Translations under genes and position numbers: made by a program | Origin: 2-02-FULL-47-50 sp964479045 | GTDB taxonomy: Bacteria > Pseudomonadota > Gammaproteobacteria > Eutrophobiales > Eutrophobiaceae | Assembly: GCA_964479045.1 (NCBI GenBank) | Contig: CAYZJI010000016.1 | Location: forward strand, 1-36,599 | Length of the DNA: 36,599 nt | Reading direction: 5' to 3' | Shown: in pieces, positions 1-7,358 of the stretch | Position numbering within the stretch: position 1 is the first letter of the stretch | Layout of the letters: each line of letters begins with the position of its first letter | The notes under the pieces: model-generated | Told to the model about the DNA's origin: nothing | The model's database searches: none | What the model saw: the letters and a program-made list of their open reading frames with translations, nothing else

Positions 1-2
1 TA

Positions 3-728
3 CAACTCGGACGCACAGCGATCAATCCTCCGGGCGATGCCCGTCAGGATTTATGGATTATTCAGGAAATTGCCAATCGCCTCGGTCTGAACTGGAATTA
101 TTCCGGGCCGGCGGAAGTCTTTGCTGAAATCCGCAAGGCCGTACCCAGTATGGCAGGCATGACCTGGGAAAGACTCGAGAAAGAAGAGTCATTGACTTAT
201 CCATTGCTCAAGGAAGGTGATCCGGGGACGCCCGTGATCTTCAAAGATGGTATTTTCCCCACCGAAGACGGCAGGGGCCGCTTTGTGGCAGCGGATTATA
301 TTGCGGCTGCAGAATTACCCGATCATGATTATCCTTATATATTTGTCACCGGCCGTCAGCTCGAACACTGGCACACCGGCACCATGACCCGTCACTCCAG
401 AGTACTGGATGCCATTGAACCCGGGCCCTGCGTTATGATTAATCCGTATGATCTGAAATCCTTCGGACTTAAATCCGGGGACATACTGGTGATACAGTCA
501 CGGCGCGGAAAAATTGCCGCAACCACACGGGCTGACCAGTACATGCAGAAAGGCGTGGTGATGATGCCATTCAGCTTCAATGAGGCGGCCGCCAATCTCA
601 TTACCAATGAGGCTCTGGATCCTTACGGCAAGATACCGGAATTCAAATTCTGTGCAGTGAAGCTCAGTCCGGGCAAACGTACTGATGATGTTATTCAGCG
701 GAAAAAAGCACGCGAAGAAGTAAACTGA
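3..728 (+). CDS. Formate dehydrogenase alpha subunit, C-terminal part (5' truncated by window)
   Basis: The reading frame is open from the window edge and ends at TGA 726-728, giving 241 residues of the C-terminal part of a molybdopterin oxidoreductase. The first visible residues (QLGRTAINPPGDARQD) match the conserved segment of NAD-type formate dehydrogenase alpha subunits (FdhF/FdsA family). The molybdopterin dinucleotide-binding domain follows, with MINPYDLKSFGLKSGD, a QSRRGKI strand and an MPFSFNEAAANLITNEALDP segment near the end. The family oxidises formate to CO2 in the cytoplasm, the last step of C1 oxidation, which fits the xoxF cluster next door. An internal ATG at 150 is not the start, because family homology continues upstream. 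The gene is convergent with the next one, 3 bases away. Whether it is NAD-linked or uses another partner cannot be told without the N-terminal half. Confidence 0.88.
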   Translation, partial: QLGRTAINPPGDARQDLWIIQEIANRLGLNWNYSGPAEVFAEIRKAVPSMAGMTWERLEKEESLTYPLLKEGDPGTPVIFKDGIFPTEDGRGRFVAADYIAAAELPDHDYPYIFVTGRQLEHWHTGTMTRHSRVLDAIEPGPCVMINPYDLKSFGLKSGDILVIQSRRGKIAATTRADQYMQKGVVMMPFSFNEAAANLITNEALDPYGKIPEFKFCAVKLSPGKRTDDVIQRKKAREEVN

Positions 729-731
729 TAT

Positions 732-1508
732 TTACTCTGCGTATTTGGCTTCAACCAGGGTCAACACTTCCTCAATGACAGGCCCTTTGCTTGTGTCTTT
801 CACATTCGGAATGACTGTCTTGATTTGATATAACGATCCCGGGATTTCGTCCGAAAAAAGAAATTCATATGTCTTGTCGGCGAACTCCTCAAAATCAACA
901 CGGTGCGGATCTTTCAGGTAAGGCGAAAAGTAGAGTTTTTCACCTTTTAATTTTTTTCCGTTGAATTCGATATCGACCGGTTCCACCTTGGCACTTTCCC
1001 GCAAGGCAATTTTTATCATTTTCTGGAAATGCCGCCAGTGCCCCTCTGTCAAACGGTTCATTTCATAGACATCCCCCTGCATGAATATACCCAGAACCGG
1101 GTTGCCGGTAATGTTAGTCACATTATCAGGGCTGACAGTCTGTTTTCTGGCTGCAGTAAAAAAGTCGAGAACGGCATTTTTTGTACCATCTTCATTAATT
1201 TTGATGATGTCCAGATAAACCGCATCTGTGAAACCATCTTCATATGAGCCGCTCTTGTTAAATTCATAGTAGAGGCGCACCGGTCGATCTATATTCTTGA
1301 GGTGATCGTTTCGCCACATTATATTTTCTGCGGCTGTGTATTCAAAACCTTCCGGGACTACCTCGACTTCACCCATACGTCCAATTCTGGCATCAAGCTC
1401 TTCCTGGGTAAGCTCACGTTTTCCGGTATCTTCTTTAGCTGATTCTGCAAATGCCTGGCCATTGAATGTCAAGGTTAAAAAGAGGGTTACATATGCTGTT
1501 TTTAACAT
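732..1508 (-). CDS. Secreted protein of unknown family in the xoxF cluster
   Basis: A 258-residue protein with a clear signal peptide: a positive N-terminus, a hydrophobic run to about residue 17, and a likely cut after the QAFA motif near residue 21. The mature part is charged, without membrane segments or cysteines, and I recognise no catalytic motif. It contains several beta-like stretches (RPVRLYYEFNK, DAVYLDIIKIN, YQIKTVIPNV), suggesting a beta-rich periplasmic domain. It is the last gene of a minus-strand run after pseudoazurin and the XoxJ-like gene, 30 bases after the latter, so probably co-transcribed. Context suggests a role in methanol dehydrogenase maturation or electron transfer, but that is inference from position only. 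The Shine-Dalgarno site is weak, so translation may depend on the upstream gene. Confidence 0.75.
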   Translation of the reverse strand: MLKTAYVTLFLTLTFNGQAFAESAKEDTGKRELTQEELDARIGRMGEVEVVPEGFEYTAAENIMWRNDHLKNIDRPVRLYYEFNKSGSYEDGFTDAVYLDIIKINEDGTKNAVLDFFTAARKQTVSPDNVTNITGNPVLGIFMQGDVYEMNRLTEGHWRHFQKMIKIALRESAKVEPVDIEFNGKKLKGEKLYFSPYLKDPHRVDFEEFADKTYEFLFSDEIPGSLYQIKTVIPNVKDTSKGPVIEEVLTLVEAKYAE

Positions 1509-1538
1509 GAGAATATTTGGATTATTTTTTATTAAAAG

Positions 1539-2408
1539 TTATTCTTTGATAAGTGGAACACCATATTCCACCAGGATTTGGTCAATCTCTGCCTTGTTTT
1601 CCTTGATGAGATCATTCACCTTCTGCTTCCATTCTTTTTCACCATACCGCACAGCCATGGCTATACGATATTTGAATTTCATTTCAGGATTTTTTGGATC
1701 ATCGGAAAGTGGTAACAGTACCAGCTCAGCCTTGTCTTTATACTGCTTGGCAAAATAGCCTGCGGTTGGCCCCCATACTATCGTGGCATCGAACTTGCCT
1801 GCTATCAGTTCATCTATCATTCTCTGGCCAGGATGCCACTTGGGGTCACCCGGCTGACCTTGATACGGCACCATATTACCCATCAGTCCCTGATGAAAAA
1901 CCCAGAGCTGGGCCGGCCCGGTGTCAGCCAGTCCAAATTTGAGATTCGGCATTTTTTCTTCGACAAATTTACCCAGCATTTGTGGATCGGTCACTTCATC
2001 CAGTCCGCGTCCTTTGACATAAACAAGTGTGTATGTTGTTGTGTAATAAGGTTCTGTAGTCGCCGCCAGTTCGAACTTGTCCGGAGCGGACATCACCAGA
2101 TCGCATTTAAATTCTCCATTTTCTTCCTTGGTCAGCGTGTTACGTATAAATCCTAATCGTTGCGGAAACCAGGTATATTCAAGCTCCACGCCCATTTTAT
2201 TGGCAAACAATTCCGCAATCTTGTTTTCGAAACCTTTTTCTTCCTGATTGGAAAACGGGAGCATATAGGGATCTGCACAGACCTTGAGCACCGGTTTCTG
2301 GACAGAATCTTCAGCGTAAACAAGAGATGACATGGGTATTGTTGCCAATACCCATGTACAAATATGGATTACCAGTCTTTTACGGGCGAGAAACCTGAAT
2401 GATGTCAT
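1539..2408 (-). CDS. xoxJ: XoxJ/MxaJ-like periplasmic binding protein associated with quinoprotein dehydrogenase
   Basis: A 289-residue exported protein with a signal sequence ending near SSLVYA, followed by a family 3 solute-binding fold. The segment LKVCADPYMLPFSNQEEKGF is the usual N-terminal signature of the quinoprotein dehydrogenase-associated binding proteins (MxaJ, XoxJ). Downstream, ELEYTWFPQRLGFIRNTL, CDLVMSAPDKFELAATTEPYYTTTY and KFDATIVWGPTAGYFAKQ fit the same family. XoxJ is thought to help load or activate the XoxF apo-enzyme in the periplasm rather than transport a nutrient. No permease or ATPase gene lies nearby, which supports this. The ATG at 2406-2408 lies 1 base after the pseudoazurin stop codon, so the two genes are tightly coupled in one transcript. 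Confidence 0.88.
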   Translation of the reverse strand: MTSFRFLARKRLVIHICTWVLATIPMSSLVYAEDSVQKPVLKVCADPYMLPFSNQEEKGFENKIAELFANKMGVELEYTWFPQRLGFIRNTLTKEENGEFKCDLVMSAPDKFELAATTEPYYTTTYTLVYVKGRGLDEVTDPQMLGKFVEEKMPNLKFGLADTGPAQLWVFHQGLMGNMVPYQGQPGDPKWHPGQRMIDELIAGKFDATIVWGPTAGYFAKQYKDKAELVLLPLSDDPKNPEMKFKYRIAMAVRYGEKEWKQKVNDLIKENKAEIDQILVEYGVPLIKE

Positions 2409-2409
2409 T

Positions 2410-2844
2410 TTACCCAGCCTTCACTTTTTTCAGTTTGCCGATGATGCGGGCAAACGGCGTGCCGGTATATTTTTCCTGAGCCAGCTTGGTGGCGGCTTCA
2501 AGATTAACCGGTTTTCCGACTACAATCAGACCCATCATGCCAAAACCGATATGTGGCTGGCACACATAAGCATAAACACCTTCCTTGTCCAGGGTCAGCT
2601 TAATAGATTCGCCCAGACCACCTGCCCAAGGTGTGGCACCATCCGGAATCAATCCTTCAATCGATACCGAATTGTGTGATGTCATGTTGGTAAAACCAAC
2701 TGTATCACCAGGGGCGATATAAATAATATCAGGGTTAAACACCCGTGCTTCCGCATTAATCGTATGATCAGCGGCAAATGCCATGCCTGATGTTAATAAT
2801 ACTGCGGCAGCTATAAATGCTGTGAAAATGCTTCTGGTTTTCAT
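2410..2844 (-). CDS. Pseudoazurin-like type 1 blue-copper protein (probable XoxF electron acceptor)
   Basis: I choose the ATG at 2842-2844 (144 residues). A good GGAGAAGG ribosome site precedes it, and the longer frame would begin with a TTG inside that site. A signal peptide ends at about residue 24 (MAFA-ADH). The mature protein matches pseudoazurin: VFNPDIIYIAPGDTVGFTN, then the copper ligand His57 in a TSHNSV loop, IEGLIPDGA, and the C-terminal loop with ligands Cys95, His98 and Met103 in the pseudoazurin spacing. A C-terminal helical tail (NLEAATKLAQEKY) is also pseudoazurin-like. These are soluble periplasmic one-electron carriers. Lying between xoxF and xoxJ, where XoxG cytochrome c usually sits, it is the natural candidate to take electrons from the methanol dehydrogenase. 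That pairing is inference. Confidence 0.9.
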   Translation of the reverse strand: MKTRSIFTAFIAAAVLLTSGMAFAADHTINAEARVFNPDIIYIAPGDTVGFTNMTSHNSVSIEGLIPDGATPWAGGLGESIKLTLDKEGVYAYVCQPHIGFGMMGLIVVGKPVNLEAATKLAQEKYTGTPFARIIGKLKKVKAG

Positions 2845-2859
2845 TTTTACCTTCTCCAA

Positions 2860-3104
2860 AATCCTGAGTCTGGCAGTGCTAGCTCAGTTGTCAAAATTAT
2901 TAAAGAAAATCAACAATCTAAGAATTGCGGCTATAAATCAACGATGCGCCACAAAACAAATCAGGGAAAATATCATACATAATTGTACTAACAGCATAAA
3001 CCTGTGTATTACCTCACAACACTTTACCTCGCTTTTATGACTCCCATGCCAGAGTTAAAGTTCTGAGTGGCGCACAAATACTGAAAATATTCCCTGTTGT
3101 CTAA
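2860..3104. other. Intergenic region upstream of the pseudoazurin gene
   Basis: An AT-rich stretch between the xoxF terminator and the pseudoazurin operon. It probably holds the promoter of the pseudoazurin-xoxJ-unknown operon, because the strong hairpin at 3109-3141 should stop most xoxF transcripts. A TTGACA hexamer is visible on the minus strand about 40 bases before the start codon, but no convincing -10 box follows it, so I do not call a promoter. I see no further gene: the short open frames here lack ribosome sites and coding character. Confidence 0.5.
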
Positions 3105-3141
3105 TATAAAAACCCCCGGCGTCTTGCGACACCGGGGGTTG
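3105..3141 (-). terminator. Rho-independent terminator after xoxF
   Basis: A strong GC-rich stem with arms AACCCCCGG and CCGGGGGTT (extended by GTC/GAC) and a TTGC-type loop. On the minus strand it is followed by a run of T residues (complement of 3105-3111). It lies about 38 bases past the xoxF stop codon and separates xoxF from the downstream copper-protein operon. It may attenuate rather than fully stop transcription. Confidence 0.88.
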
Positions 3142-3178
3142 CTTGTATAACAAACTAAGTTGTTATTGAGCCTGCCGG

Positions 3179-5116
3179 TTACGGCAGTGAAAACACCATC
3201 AACACACCACTGTTACGGGCGGAGTTGAGCAGGGCTCTGTAACCACCGACCGCACCCAGGGCTGCGGTATCCGGAGCAGCAGCGAGGCCCGGGATAGCGA
3301 CTACTGCGCCAGCCCAGCCACCGATACCAGCCAGAATACCAACATACTGCTTGCCTTTATGGGCCCAGCTGTTGAAGTTGCCGATAATGCCTGACGGGGC
3401 CTTGAACTTCCACAACAGCTTGCCAGTCTTGGCATCGACAGCCTTGGCATACGCATCCAGTGTGCCGTAATACACGACATCACCAGCGGTTGCCAGAACG
3501 CCTGACCATACTGACCACTGTTCCGGAATTGACCACACGATCTTGCCCTTGTCTGCATCCCAGGCAATCATGTTACCCATGTTGTCTTTGGATGCATTGT
3601 TGTTCGGGCAATCCGGGCATACTGCACCAGCAGGATACATGGTCAGGTTCGCGTTAACGTAAGCCTGGCCAGCGGTATACTGATTACCACCCGCGGCGTA
3701 GCTGACCGGTTCATAGGTCATACACACGTGGTTGGTCGGCACATAGAACAGGCCAGTCTTCGGGCTGTAAGCCGCAGGCTGCTGATCTTTGGTACCCAGA
3801 GCGGCCGGGCAGATGTCCTTGGAGACAACGTCTTCACCGTTGTGGTGAGTGCTGTACTGATCAAGGGTCTGCGGATAACCGGTCTTCATGTCTACATGAG
3901 AGGACCAGTTCACAGCCGGGTCATACTTCTCGGCGACGAGCAGTTCACCGGTCTTGCGGTTCATGGTGTAGCCATAACCGTTACGATCGAAGTGAACCAG
4001 AGCCGGGGTCATTTTACCTTTGACGTTCATGTCAGCGAGGATCATCTCGTTAACACCGTCATAATCCCACTCATCGTGCGGGGTCATCTGATATACCCAA
4101 CGGGCAACACCGGTATCGATGTCACGGGCGAACATGGTCATGGACCACTTGTTATCGCCAGGACGCGGAACCGGGTTCCAGGTACCGGGGTTACCGTTAC
4201 CGTAGTACACCAGGTTCTCTTCGAAGTCCACCGGCCACCAGCCCCAAACAGAGCCGCCACCTATTTTCCACTGATCGCTCAGCTTCTTGCAGGTGCTCGG
4301 ACCACGGGCAGGTGCTTTCCAGTCGGTATCAGCACACCAGGATTTCAAGGAAGAATCCTTGCCAACCGGTTTGCCGAGTGACGTGGTTTTGTCGTCGAAC
4401 AGGATGTCGCTGTCCGGGCCCATGCTGAATGCACGCCAGGCCAGCTTGCCATCTTTCGCATTGAAAGCAGCGAACCAGCAACGCACACCGAATTCAGCGC
4501 CTGAACAACCGGTCATGACTTTGTCTTTGATCGGGTGCGGAGCATTGGTGTTGGTGTCGCCAGCAGCCGGACCATAACCAATGTCACGGCCGTTTTCTGC
4601 TTTCCACTTTACAGCACCGGTCTTGGCATCCAGCGCAACCAGAGTGGTATCTGCCTGTTGCAGATAGATCTGGCCCATGCTGTAACCGAGACCACGGTTC
4701 ACGATATCGCAGCACATCACAGGCACAGTTTCGGCCTCGTTCTGTTGCGGTTCGAAGAACCAAGTGATGTTCAGCGTATCAAGGTTGATTGCGAAAACAT
4801 CGTTCGGGAATGATGAATGGATATAAAGATGATCTGATTCCAGACCAGTGGCACTGGTCGGCAGAACCAGAGGGCCACCTTCATGACCCTGCAGACGTCC
4901 GGTTGAGAACGTCCAGGCTGCTACTACACTGCCGGCATTCTGGTTGTTGATTTGCTTCAACTCAGTATAGCGCCAGTTCCAGTAGTTACCGCCCGGATAA
5001 GCCCAGTAGTTCGGATTCTCCGTCAGTTTGCGAACTTCATCGTTCGCAAATGTCGGTGCCGTTACCACGAGGGCCAGAGCGGCTACCAGCCATTTACTTA
5101 ATGATAATTTACTCAT
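3179..5116 (-). CDS. xoxF: XoxF-type lanthanide-dependent PQQ methanol dehydrogenase
   Basis: A 645-residue periplasmic quinoprotein with a signal peptide ending near residue 25 (PTFA-ND) and an eight-bladed PQQ propeller. It should oxidise methanol to formaldehyde or formate. Visible active-site residues are the adjacent cysteines Cys135-Cys136, Glu208 in SGAEFG, stacking Trp291 in GGGSVWGWW, Asn309 in GNGNP, catalytic Asp351 and the extra Asp353 in HDEWDYDG, and Arg378. Asp353 is the hallmark of XoxF enzymes that bind a lanthanide instead of calcium; MxaF has alanine there. Additional cysteines (204/213, 261/276, 500/503) exceed the usual set. At 645 residues it is somewhat long for the family. 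A very strong AGAGGAGGAGG ribosome site precedes the ATG. No mxaI small-subunit gene is present, as expected for XoxF. Confidence 0.96.
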   Translation of the reverse strand: MSKLSLSKWLVAALALVVTAPTFANDEVRKLTENPNYWAYPGGNYWNWRYTELKQINNQNAGSVVAAWTFSTGRLQGHEGGPLVLPTSATGLESDHLYIHSSFPNDVFAINLDTLNITWFFEPQQNEAETVPVMCCDIVNRGLGYSMGQIYLQQADTTLVALDAKTGAVKWKAENGRDIGYGPAAGDTNTNAPHPIKDKVMTGCSGAEFGVRCWFAAFNAKDGKLAWRAFSMGPDSDILFDDKTTSLGKPVGKDSSLKSWCADTDWKAPARGPSTCKKLSDQWKIGGGSVWGWWPVDFEENLVYYGNGNPGTWNPVPRPGDNKWSMTMFARDIDTGVARWVYQMTPHDEWDYDGVNEMILADMNVKGKMTPALVHFDRNGYGYTMNRKTGELLVAEKYDPAVNWSSHVDMKTGYPQTLDQYSTHHNGEDVVSKDICPAALGTKDQQPAAYSPKTGLFYVPTNHVCMTYEPVSYAAGGNQYTAGQAYVNANLTMYPAGAVCPDCPNNNASKDNMGNMIAWDADKGKIVWSIPEQWSVWSGVLATAGDVVYYGTLDAYAKAVDAKTGKLLWKFKAPSGIIGNFNSWAHKGKQYVGILAGIGGWAGAVVAIPGLAAAPDTAALGAVGGYRALLNSARNSGVLMVFSLP

Positions 5117-5130
5117 GACCTCCTCCTCTA
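5117..5130 (-). promoter_or_regulatory. Strong ribosome binding site of xoxF
   Basis: On the minus strand the sequence AGAGGAGGAGGTC directly precedes the ATG. This extended purine-rich Shine-Dalgarno is the strongest noticed in the window and suggests a highly expressed protein, as methanol dehydrogenases usually are. It fixes the xoxF start. Confidence 0.85.
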
Positions 5131-5490
5131 TTTTAGTTGATCATGTGCTTGATCTCTTTTTACTTGTGGAAACCCGTTACGGCCTCGAGATCAAAAAGCC
5201 ACAACAGATTTGAAACAGAATCTTTAAATTTCAGTTCAGAATTGGAAACTGCATGAGCCATCGCGAAGGCATGATTACTCGAATGCAAGTGCAAGAGAAA
5301 AGTACGGCGTGTAATTACTTTTGACATTTATTATTCTTTTACAGCCTCGGTTGTCATTCCTAGTCAGTGTTCACCACAAATTCTCTGGATTAACATCCGG
5401 TTAATCCATGGAATATGCCACAACCCGCACCGGGATTATATCCTTATTCAAATTCACTTCAAACAAATTTATCGCCTTGAATGAAGTAGA

Positions 5491-5553
5491 AATTTTACAC
5501 TCATGTACAGGTCATTTAACTGTCAAAAACGCATGTATCACATGTGTAAAATT
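5491..5553. repeat. Interrupted inverted repeat, candidate operator
   Basis: The left arm AATTTTACAC(T)CATGT and the right arm ACATGTGTAAAATT are complementary over about 14 positions with one extra base, and are separated by about 33 bases. It lies about 375-435 bases upstream of xoxF and about 390 bases upstream of the SoxYZ-like gene. The symmetry suggests a dimeric regulator site or DNA looping, but this is not established. Confidence 0.45.
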
Positions 5554-5887
5554 CAAGGGGGAATTCTAGGCAATTTAATTTGAACAAGCAAGAAACCTCG
5601 CTTGATTCCAATAGCCGATACAGAATAGTTATATTTAATTTTTATTTAATTAAATCAGTAAGTTATATAAACAATGTAATATTGATTATAAATACAAATA
5701 CGCACTATTTTGCAGCAGGGAACATGTATTTTTTATAACATCAGATTATTTGAATTTTAACTGGAGAAATGAATTTAAAAATTAAGATATGTACAGGACA
5801 TCAACATTAATTTTCGACTGTCTTGATACACAAACATAAATGCACATAATCCCGATTTAAAGAGTGGAACATTTTAACTATAGATAT

Positions 5888-5903
5888 ATCATAATAATAT
5901 GAT
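5888..5903. repeat. Short palindrome near the SoxYZ-like promoter
   Basis: A perfect ATCATA-ATAA-TATGAT inverted repeat (6-base arms, 4-base spacer) ends 37 bases before the ATG of the SoxYZ-like gene, inside a very AT-rich stretch where a promoter or operator would be expected. It could occur by chance in sequence this AT-rich. Confidence 0.35.
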
Positions 5904-5940
5904 GCTTTAACCTGTCTGAATGCAGCTTTTGGAGGCTACC

Positions 5941-6795
5941 ATGAGTCCAGGATATGTCCGTAACTTTATAATTTTATTGGAATTATTTTTGTTTTCTGTG
6001 ATGACTGCACCCGCCCGAGCTGAGGTTGCACCCTCTGATTTTCGTGAGCAATTATCGGACAAGGTGTGGGTGGAAAAATTAAAGCCGGCCAACTTCAAGG
6101 ACCAGGAAATTATAGAGGGCAGTGCACAAAACATACTTGAACTGAAAGCACCCTACACGGCAGAAGATTCGACAGTTGTTCCGATCTCAGTACACACCAA
6201 AATTCCACAAACTGATAACAGTTACATCAAGAAAATTCATATTTATGTAGATAAAAACCCGCTGCCACTGGTGGGCGTATTCGAATTCACACCCCATAGT
6301 GGGCGCGCCGATCTTGCCATGCGCATCCGGGTGGATGATTTCAGTTTCGTCCGTGCAATTGCTGAAATGAACACCGGCGAATTCTACATGGCAAAAACTT
6401 TCGTGCGTGCCAAAGGCGCCTGTTCTGCACCGCCTCCAGCCAGCATGGAGGAGTCCGTGAAACTGCTCGGAACCATGAAAATGGACACCATCGGTGAAAT
6501 TGAAATGGGCAAGCCCAACCTGATGCAGTTAAAAATCAGACACCCGAATATAACCGGTATGGCACCTTTGAAAATCGGGTCACGCGTTATGCCGCCGCCG
6601 CATTTCGTTAAACATTTTGAAGTGGATTACAACGGCCAACTGATTCTCAAAGCGGACCTGACCTTTTCAGTCAGTATGGATCCGGCATTCCGGTTTTATT
6701 TTGTGCCTGACACGGCCGGCAAGATGACTGTAAAAGGTGTTGATACCAAGGAAAACAACTTCAGTGCCACACATGAGATAGCCGCAAAAACATAA
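5941..6795 (+). CDS. Quinoprotein dehydrogenase-associated SoxYZ-like carrier protein (fusion)
   Basis: The start is the ATG at 5941, 6 bases after a GGAGG site; an in-frame ATG at 5920 lies upstream of that site. The 284-residue product has a signal peptide ending at about residue 27 (APARA-EV). Residues about 55-160 resemble SoxY (VVPISVHTKIP, IHIYVDKNPLPLVGVFEF) and end in AKGACSAPPP, where Cys161 stands in for the sulfur-carrying cysteine of SoxY. Residues about 185-284 resemble SoxZ (LMQLKIRHPNITG, DPAFRFYFVPDTAGKMTV). Such fused carriers are known beside PQQ dehydrogenases, but their role is undefined. It diverges from xoxF and probably shares its regulation. No other sox genes are present, so a role in thiosulfate oxidation is not supported here. 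Confidence 0.9.
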   Translation: MSPGYVRNFIILLELFLFSVMTAPARAEVAPSDFREQLSDKVWVEKLKPANFKDQEIIEGSAQNILELKAPYTAEDSTVVPISVHTKIPQTDNSYIKKIHIYVDKNPLPLVGVFEFTPHSGRADLAMRIRVDDFSFVRAIAEMNTGEFYMAKTFVRAKGACSAPPPASMEESVKLLGTMKMDTIGEIEMGKPNLMQLKIRHPNITGMAPLKIGSRVMPPPHFVKHFEVDYNGQLILKADLTFSVSMDPAFRFYFVPDTAGKMTVKGVDTKENNFSATHEIAAKT

Positions 6796-6817
6796 TTCCC
6801 TGTTATGGGCACGGAAA

Positions 6818-6853
6818 TTAAAAAAGGTGATTTTGAAAATCACCCTTTTTTTA
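6818..6853. terminator. Bidirectional rho-independent terminator
   Basis: The stem GGTGATTTT/AAAATCACC is flanked by an A-run on the left and a T-run on the right, so it can end transcription from both the SoxYZ-like gene (plus) and the small secreted protein gene (minus). It sits between their convergent 3' ends. Confidence 0.85.
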
Positions 6854-6868
6854 TCTCAGTATTATTGA

Positions 6869-7249
6869 TTATCGTGCTTCTTTGTCGGGCACATTTGATT
6901 CAATGTGTTTTACAACAGGACAATTGGCAGCCGCATCCGTCTTGACCTGTTTCAACTGCTCGCGCAATTTTGGACCTTCCTCACTGTCGCGGACCAGACC
7001 ACCACGTTTGCCAGGCATCTTGTTATAGCGTTCGAAGAATGTAGCCTGTTCAAAATCCTCGAATTTCATATTGGCTGCAATATGATCATGCCGGCAGGTG
7101 CACGTGTAGAGATTTTCTTCTGTTTCACCTCCGAGTTCCGACATGCAATCCAGTACATACCGCACGGATTCGATGGTCGGATAATCATTTGCTGCCATGG
7201 TCTGTAAGGGCATAGCCACAAACATCGCCAGTAAAAGGTGCTTTTTCAT
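6869..7249 (-). CDS. Small secreted four-cysteine protein, unknown family
   Basis: A 126-residue protein with a typical signal peptide (MKKHLLLAMFVAMPLQTMAA, cut near residue 20). The mature part of about 106 residues is helical and charged, with four cysteines at 35, 50, 52 and 110 (DCMSELGG, YTCTCRHDH, ANCPVV). With a neighbouring histidine pair these could form disulfides or bind a metal; the CTC-RHDH stretch is notable. No heme-binding CxxCH motif is present, so it is not a cytochrome c. It is convergent with the SoxYZ-like gene and marks the end of the C1 island, since lipopolysaccharide genes follow. Function unknown; a link to quinoprotein maturation is inferred from position only. Confidence 0.75.
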   Translation of the reverse strand: MKKHLLLAMFVAMPLQTMAANDYPTIESVRYVLDCMSELGGETEENLYTCTCRHDHIAANMKFEDFEQATFFERYNKMPGKRGGLVRDSEEGPKLREQLKQVKTDAAANCPVVKHIESNVPDKEAR

Positions 7250-7358
7250 TTATATTCTCCAGCTCGTTATAATTTCAGGTTGAATATTTCAGGTACGCTA
7301 GCAAAAAAACAGATGTATATCCATATCAATACTTCTCATATAGCGCAGGTTAGTATTC

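Larger units (their letters stand above)
5131..5940. promoter_or_regulatory. Long AT-rich divergent regulatory region between xoxF and the SoxYZ-like gene
   Basis: About 810 bases without a credible gene, much richer in A and T than the flanks. It must contain the promoters of both divergent genes. Visible structure: an inverted repeat GGATTAA/TTAATCC at 5387-5407; a longer interrupted inverted repeat around AATTTTACAC and GTGTAAAATT (5491-5553); a 13-base motif ATGTACAGGTCAT at 5503-5515 repeated with one mismatch at 5789-5801; and ATCATA/TATGAT at 5888-5903, close to the SoxYZ-like start. These are candidate operator sites. No regulator gene lies in the window, and no consensus sigma-70 promoter is convincing. 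Confidence 0.6.

Noticed and set aside
2845..2859. TTG start of the pseudoazurin gene at 2859
   Set aside because: The TTG lies in the Shine-Dalgarno sequence (GGAGAAGG) of the downstream ATG at 2844.
3728..4381. Plus-strand frame of 217 codons opposite xoxF
   Set aside because: Antisense shadow; xoxF itself is certain on the minus strand.
5941..6795. Idea that the window encodes a Sox thiosulfate-oxidation system
   Set aside because: Only a fused SoxYZ-like carrier is present; SoxA, SoxX, SoxB and SoxCD are absent, and the fusion belongs to the quinoprotein-associated type.
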